DNA from: Clostridium kluyveri DSM 555
GTDB taxonomy: Bacteria; Bacillota; Clostridia; Clostridiales; Clostridiaceae
Direction of reading: 5' to 3'
Length of the DNA: 64,000 nucleotides
Assembly: GCF_000016505.1 (NCBI RefSeq)
Contig: NC_009706.1
Span: forward strand, 806,001-870,000
Shown here piece after piece: positions 60,094 through 64,000 of this stretch. Under the pieces are notes generated by a model. The model saw only the letters and a list, made by a program, of their open reading frames with translations. It did not search any database and was not told where the DNA came from. The stretch's first letter is position 1, and each line of letters opens with the position of its first letter. The position numbers were made by a program, and so were the translations under genes.

Positions 60094-61104
60094 ATGGGTT
60101 TTTTTGGAATATCTAGAGATATGGGAATTGATTTAGGAACAGCTAATACATTAATATATGTTAAAGGAAAAGGAATAGTACTTAGGGAACCTTCTGTGGT
60201 GGCTATAAATAAAAATGTTAAAAAGGTAATGGCCATAGGTAATGAAGCAAAGGATATGATAGGTAGGACTCCGGGTAATATAGTAGCTATAAGACCGTTA
60301 AAGGATGGAGTTATTGCTGATTTTGATATAACTCATACTATGCTTAGAAAATTTATAGAGAAGGTAAGTCCTAAGTCAGCGTTTACAAGTCCTAGAATAT
60401 TTGTATGTTTTCCCTCTGGAGTTACTGAGGTGGAGAAAAGGGCAATAGAAGAGGCAACAAAACATGCAGGAGCTAGAGATGTGCTCCTTATGGAAGAGCC
60501 TATGGCAGCTGCAATTGGAGCGGGGCTTCCAGTACATGAACCTACAGGAAGTATGATTGTGGATATAGGTGGAGGAACTACAGAGGTTGCTGTGGTATCC
60601 CTTGGAGGAATTGTTACAAGTAAGTCACTTAGAATTGCTGGAGATGAATTGGATCAAGGTATAATAAGCTACATAAAGAAGGAATATAATTTGATGATAG
60701 GTGAAAGAACAGCAGAAAATGTAAAAATCCAATTAGGATCTGCATATGATATGGGAGAAGAGAACTCCATGGAAATAAGAGGAAGAGATTTAATATCAGG
60801 ATTACCTAAAGTTATAAATATAACTGAAAGTGAAGTTAGAGACGCTTTGAAGGAGCCTATAGTGTCAATAATTGAGTCTATAAAGACAACTCTTGAAAAA
60901 ACCCCACCGGAACTTGCGGCGGATATAATGGATAAAGGAATCATGCTGGCAGGTGGAGGAGCAATGCTTAAGGGATTAGATCAATTAATAAATATAGAGA
61001 CACATATGCCAGTACACATAGCTGAATCACCTCTTGATTGTGTGGCCTTAGGCGCAGGAAAGGCATTAGATACTATTGATAAAATAGTAGCTAGTAGAAA
61101 ATAG
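60094..61104 (+). CDS. mreB: rod-shape actin-like protein MreB
   Basis: 336 residues. Actin-fold motifs: [21 protein letters not shown] (phosphate 1), [19 protein letters not shown] (phosphate 2), [15 protein letters not shown] (adenosine). It forms membrane-bound filaments that guide cell-wall synthesis along the cell side. Start of the mreBCD-PBP2 set. Confidence 0.97.
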   Translation: MGFFGISRDMGIDLGTANTLIYVKGKGIVLREPSVVAINKNVKKVMAIGNEAKDMIGRTPGNIVAIRPLKDGVIADFDITHTMLRKFIEKVSPKSAFTSPRIFVCFPSGVTEVEKRAIEEATKHAGARDVLLMEEPMAAAIGAGLPVHEPTGSMIVDIGGGTTEVAVVSLGGIVTSKSLRIAGDELDQGIISYIKKEYNLMIGERTAENVKIQLGSAYDMGEENSMEIRGRDLISGLPKVINITESEVRDALKEPIVSIIESIKTTLEKTPPELAADIMDKGIMLAGGGAMLKGLDQLINIETHMPVHIAESPLDCVALGAGKALDTIDKIVASRK

Positions 61105-61120
61105 TTATGAGTGATATGTT

Positions 61121-61981
61121 ATGCGATTTTTGAAAAATAAACTTGTAATAACTATAATAATACTCTCAATTATTTTTTTAGTACTAATTTCTTTTAGTTT
61201 CAAGAGTGATGGTAATTCGGTTATAAGAAATGGTGTAGGTATTACCTTTAATTCTCTTCAGGGAGGATTGTATAAAATTAATAGTAAAATAAAAGACTCC
61301 ATAAGCTTTATTCTAAATTTTTCTGATGTTAAAAAAGAAAATGAACAGTTGAAGAAAAAAAATAGTTCCCTAGAAAATAAGCTTGTGGAATATAATACTT
61401 TAAAAGATGAAAATTCTAATTTGAGAAAAGAGTTAGATTTTAAAAGTGAAAGAGAAGAATACAATTATATAGGCTGTGACATAATAGGGAAAAGCAGTAG
61501 CGGAATGTTAGACCAAGTTGCCGTAAATAGAGGAAGTAAAGATGGTATAGAAAAACAAATGATAGCTGTTACTGCAGATGGCTTAGTGGGTCAAGTTGTA
61601 CATGTGGAAAAAAATTGGTCTATAGTTCAATGCTTAACTAATGAGAATATGGCAGTGGGGGGAACTGTTAATAAAACAGGAGATGAAAACGGAGTAATAA
61701 ATAGTGGTATTGTAAAAGGCTATAAAAGCGATGAGAGCAAGTTTTTGGCTAAGCTTTATTATCTTCCCCAGGAATCTACTGTAAAAAAAGGAGATAGCGT
61801 GTTAACTTCAGGAATTGATAATTCCTATCCTAATGGAATTAGAATTGGAACTGTAGTAGATGTGGAAACGGATAAAGGAAAGGTAATGAAAAATGCTTTA
61901 ATAAAGCCTTATGTGAATTTTGACAAAATTCAACAATTGCTTATAGTAATCCCTAAAAATAAAATAGATATAAAATACTAG
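61121..61981 (+). CDS. mreC: rod-shape protein MreC
   Basis: 286 residues: N-terminal membrane span (LVITIIILSIIFLVLISFSF), a coiled coil (about residues 68-108), then the beta-rich extracellular domain (GLVGQVVHVEKNWSIVQCLTN). It links MreB filaments to the penicillin-binding proteins outside. Confidence 0.95.
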   Translation: MRFLKNKLVITIIILSIIFLVLISFSFKSDGNSVIRNGVGITFNSLQGGLYKINSKIKDSISFILNFSDVKKENEQLKKKNSSLENKLVEYNTLKDENSNLRKELDFKSEREEYNYIGCDIIGKSSSGMLDQVAVNRGSKDGIEKQMIAVTADGLVGQVVHVEKNWSIVQCLTNENMAVGGTVNKTGDENGVINSGIVKGYKSDESKFLAKLYYLPQESTVKKGDSVLTSGIDNSYPNGIRIGTVVDVETDKGKVMKNALIKPYVNFDKIQQLLIVIPKNKIDIKY

Positions 61982-61992
61982 GGTGATGAAAA

Positions 61993-62484
61993 ATGAAAAA
62001 AATATTAGTATTAAGTGTCTTGTCTATAATTTTGTTTATATTAGACAATGTATTAATGCCTTTTTTTGCTATAAAAACTTTTTATCCAAGTCTCCTTTTC
62101 ATTTTTATAATCTGTTATTCTATTGTAAATGGAAAGTGGGAAGGATTATGGCTTGGAGTATTTGTGGGACTATTACAGGATGTATACTTTTCTCAGGGGT
62201 TTGGAATAAATGCATTTACAAATATGATAATATGTGTCACAGCAGGAGTTGTAGGGGACAACATATTCAAAGAAAAAAGACTTATTCCAGTTATTTCTTG
62301 CTTTCTATTGGCTTTATTTAAAGGTATTCTGGTATTTGGACTGTTATATCTATATGGCATATATGTAAATATAAGTAAAGTATTTTTTATAAGTATTTAT
62401 GATATGGTACTATGCATTTTCATGTATAGACCTATATATAAACTTTGTAATAAAGAGTATATGCAGATTAAATGGAAGTTCTAA
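61993..62484 (+). CDS. mreD: rod-shape protein MreD
   Basis: 163 residues, five to six membrane spans, with the family pattern GLWLGVFVGLLQDVYFSQGFGINAF. Starts 11 bases after mreC. Works with MreC in the elongation complex. Confidence 0.9.
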   Translation: MKKILVLSVLSIILFILDNVLMPFFAIKTFYPSLLFIFIICYSIVNGKWEGLWLGVFVGLLQDVYFSQGFGINAFTNMIICVTAGVVGDNIFKEKRLIPVISCFLLALFKGILVFGLLYLYGIYVNISKVFFISIYDMVLCIFMYRPIYKLCNKEYMQIKWKF

Positions 62485-62523
62485 AAGTCAAAATAGGGCA
62501 CTTTATAATTGGAGGTGATTTTT

Positions 62524-64000
62524 GTGAAAAATAAAAAGCATCATAATATTACAAGGTATACTACTATTATAATAATTATGGTATTAATTTTTACAACGAT
62601 GGCTATGAGACTTTTCTTCCTCCAGGTAGTGCAGGGTAAGGAATATAAGGAACAGTCAAACAATAAGTCTATAAGAGAAATACCTGATGCCGCTCCCCGG
62701 GGAGATATTTTAGATAGTAAAGGAAATAAGTTAGCCACAAGCATTCAGGGTTACGTACTTGTATATAACCAGCCTGATGAAGATGAGAATACAGATGAAA
62801 GTGACAGCACATTTTTTGCTACCATGGATAAGGTATTTAAAATATTGGATGAAAACGGTGAAAGCCAGCAGGATGATTTTGAACTTAAGGTAAATCCATT
62901 TAGATTTGAATTTAGAAGTGATGATGAAAATACCCGAAATACCTTGGAGGTAAAATTTAAAAGAGATAGAGGATTAAATGAGGCCATAGAGAAAAAAATT
63001 AAAAGTAAAAATGAAGATATTTCAGATGATGATTTAAAGACACAGGTTAACAGAGAACTTTTGAAGATATCTGCAGAAGATACCTTTAAAGCACTCCTAA
63101 AGGAATATGAAATTCCAAATGGATATTCACTGGAAGAGCAGAGAAGATTCATGATTATAAGAGATACTTTAAAGATGCAGAGTTTTTCAGGCTATAAACC
63201 GGTAACAATAGCAAGTAACATAAGCAAAGATACTGCTTTTAAATTTTTACAGATGTTAAATGAACTTCCAGGAGTAGACGTAAGTACTCAGCCCATAAGG
63301 TCCTATCCAAATGGAGAACTGGGTTCTGCTTTTTTGGGATACATATCAAAAATAGCCTCCAATTATGAAAAATATACAGACAAGGGCTATGATATAAGCA
63401 GTGATTATGTGGGGCAAGCGGGAATTGAGGCAGCTTTTGAAGATAGATTAAAAGGTTCAAAAGGCGGCAGGATAGTAAAACTCAATAAAGATGGCAGAGT
63501 AATTGAGGAACTAGGCAGCAGGGATTCCTATCCAGGGCAAACTGTACAGCTTACCATAGACAAGGATGTGCAGGCGGCAGCAGAAAAGGCACTGGATGAG
63601 AGGATGGCCGAATTAAGACAGAATCCTTATGGTCAGCAAAGAGCTGATACTACAAATGCAACCAGAGGAGCAGCTGTAGTGATTAATGTAAATACCGGGG
63701 CTATAATAGCACTGGCCAGCAGGCCGGGATATGATCCCAATGATTTTGCAACGCCGGGAAAACTTTCTACGGAGCAATACAACAAATATTTTAATCCTGA
63801 TTTAGAGGAGTTTGGAAGGGAGTATATAAGAGCAAGAAATATTACGGCCAATTATCCTGGAAAAACTGAGGATGAAGTATTAAATATACTTTTTCCTATT
63901 GATAAAAGCATAAAAAATAATACTACCATAAGACAGGATGTATATGATATATATGCAAAGCATTTTTATAATTATGCCACTCAGTCTCTAATACCTCCAG
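62524..64000 (+). CDS. mrdA: penicillin-binding protein 2 (elongation transpeptidase), 5' part
   Basis: GTG start at 62524 behind GGAGGTG; the frame runs off the right edge after about 492 codons. N-terminal membrane span (TIIIIMVLIFTTMAMRLFFL), then the dimerisation domain (REIPDAAPRGDILDSKGNKLA) and the start of the transpeptidase domain (AAVVINVNTGAIIALASRPG). The catalytic SxxK lies beyond the window. The order after mreD marks it as the elongation-specific enzyme. Confidence 0.92.
   Translation, partial: MKNKKHHNITRYTTIIIIMVLIFTTMAMRLFFLQVVQGKEYKEQSNNKSIREIPDAAPRGDILDSKGNKLATSIQGYVLVYNQPDEDENTDESDSTFFATMDKVFKILDENGESQQDDFELKVNPFRFEFRSDDENTRNTLEVKFKRDRGLNEAIEKKIKSKNEDISDDDLKTQVNRELLKISAEDTFKALLKEYEIPNGYSLEEQRRFMIIRDTLKMQSFSGYKPVTIASNISKDTAFKFLQMLNELPGVDVSTQPIRSYPNGELGSAFLGYISKIASNYEKYTDKGYDISSDYVGQAGIEAAFEDRLKGSKGGRIVKLNKDGRVIEELGSRDSYPGQTVQLTIDKDVQAAAEKALDERMAELRQNPYGQQRADTTNATRGAAVVINVNTGAIIALASRPGYDPNDFATPGKLSTEQYNKYFNPDLEEFGREYIRARNITANYPGKTEDEVLNILFPIDKSIKNNTTIRQDVYDIYAKHFYNYATQSLIPP

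Overview
The window is AT-rich DNA of a Clostridium sensu stricto (cluster I) type organism. Evidence: low GC outside the rRNA genes, clostridial Suf, Mre and T-box arrangements, a Spo0E-like gene (sporulation), two S-box (SAM-I) leaders, an [FeFe]-hydrogenase and a bacterial microcompartment (BMC) locus. An acetate/succinate-type permease, a nitrogenase-like pair and a BMC next to a hydrogenase would fit C. kluyveri or a near relative. That is an inference; the complete 16S gene here would settle it.

Layout: 0-5.4 kb holds a TetR-type regulator, a heterodimeric ABC exporter whose second gene carries an in-frame TGA, and a polysaccharide deacetylase. 5.5-7.8 kb holds a cysteine desulfurase/ThiI pair. 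7.9-12.6 kb holds a membrane-anchored HtrA-like protease, a zinc-ribbon/TPR protein, a DUF4317-type protein and a YaaH-type permease. 12.8-24.4 kb is a sulfur block: SAM-I riboswitch, metNIQ, a NifDK-like pair, a second SAM-I riboswitch with a YezD-like protein, then sufCBDSU. 24.4-27.4 kb holds adenosine deaminase, a truncated IS110 transposase and a Spo0E-like gene. 27.5-32.9 kb is a 16S-23S rRNA operon with no 5S or tRNA gene visible. 33-53.6 kb is the most unusual part: a four-gene [FeFe]-hydrogenase operon behind a Rex-like operator, then a Pdu-like BMC locus ending in four PduS and four PduT-like genes. 53.7-56.9 kb holds an ACT-domain protein, a T-box leader, hom and thrB. 57-64 kb holds the cell-shape block maf-radC-mreBCD-PBP2, with small membrane proteins in front; the PBP2 gene runs off the window.

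Main hypothesis (inference): the hydrogenase operon and the BMC form one redox system. The NuoF-like hydrogenase subunit has lost its FMN/NADH domain, while the locus carries four copies of PduS, whose N-terminal module is homologous to that missing domain. No alcohol or aldehyde dehydrogenase is encoded here to recycle NADH. Electrons from NADH could therefore leave through PduS/PduT and the hydrogenase's Fe-S subunits as H2. The diol-dehydratase set is incomplete: large and small subunits are present, but the medium subunit and reactivase are absent. Either the catalytic core is decaying or partners lie elsewhere in the genome.

Other points of note: a hairpin motif shared by the metN and nifD-like leaders; a dispersed structured repeat in three places; a 4-kb tandem duplication whose coding parts look identical while its spacers differ; and a PduK-like shell protein with eleven 12-residue acidic repeats.
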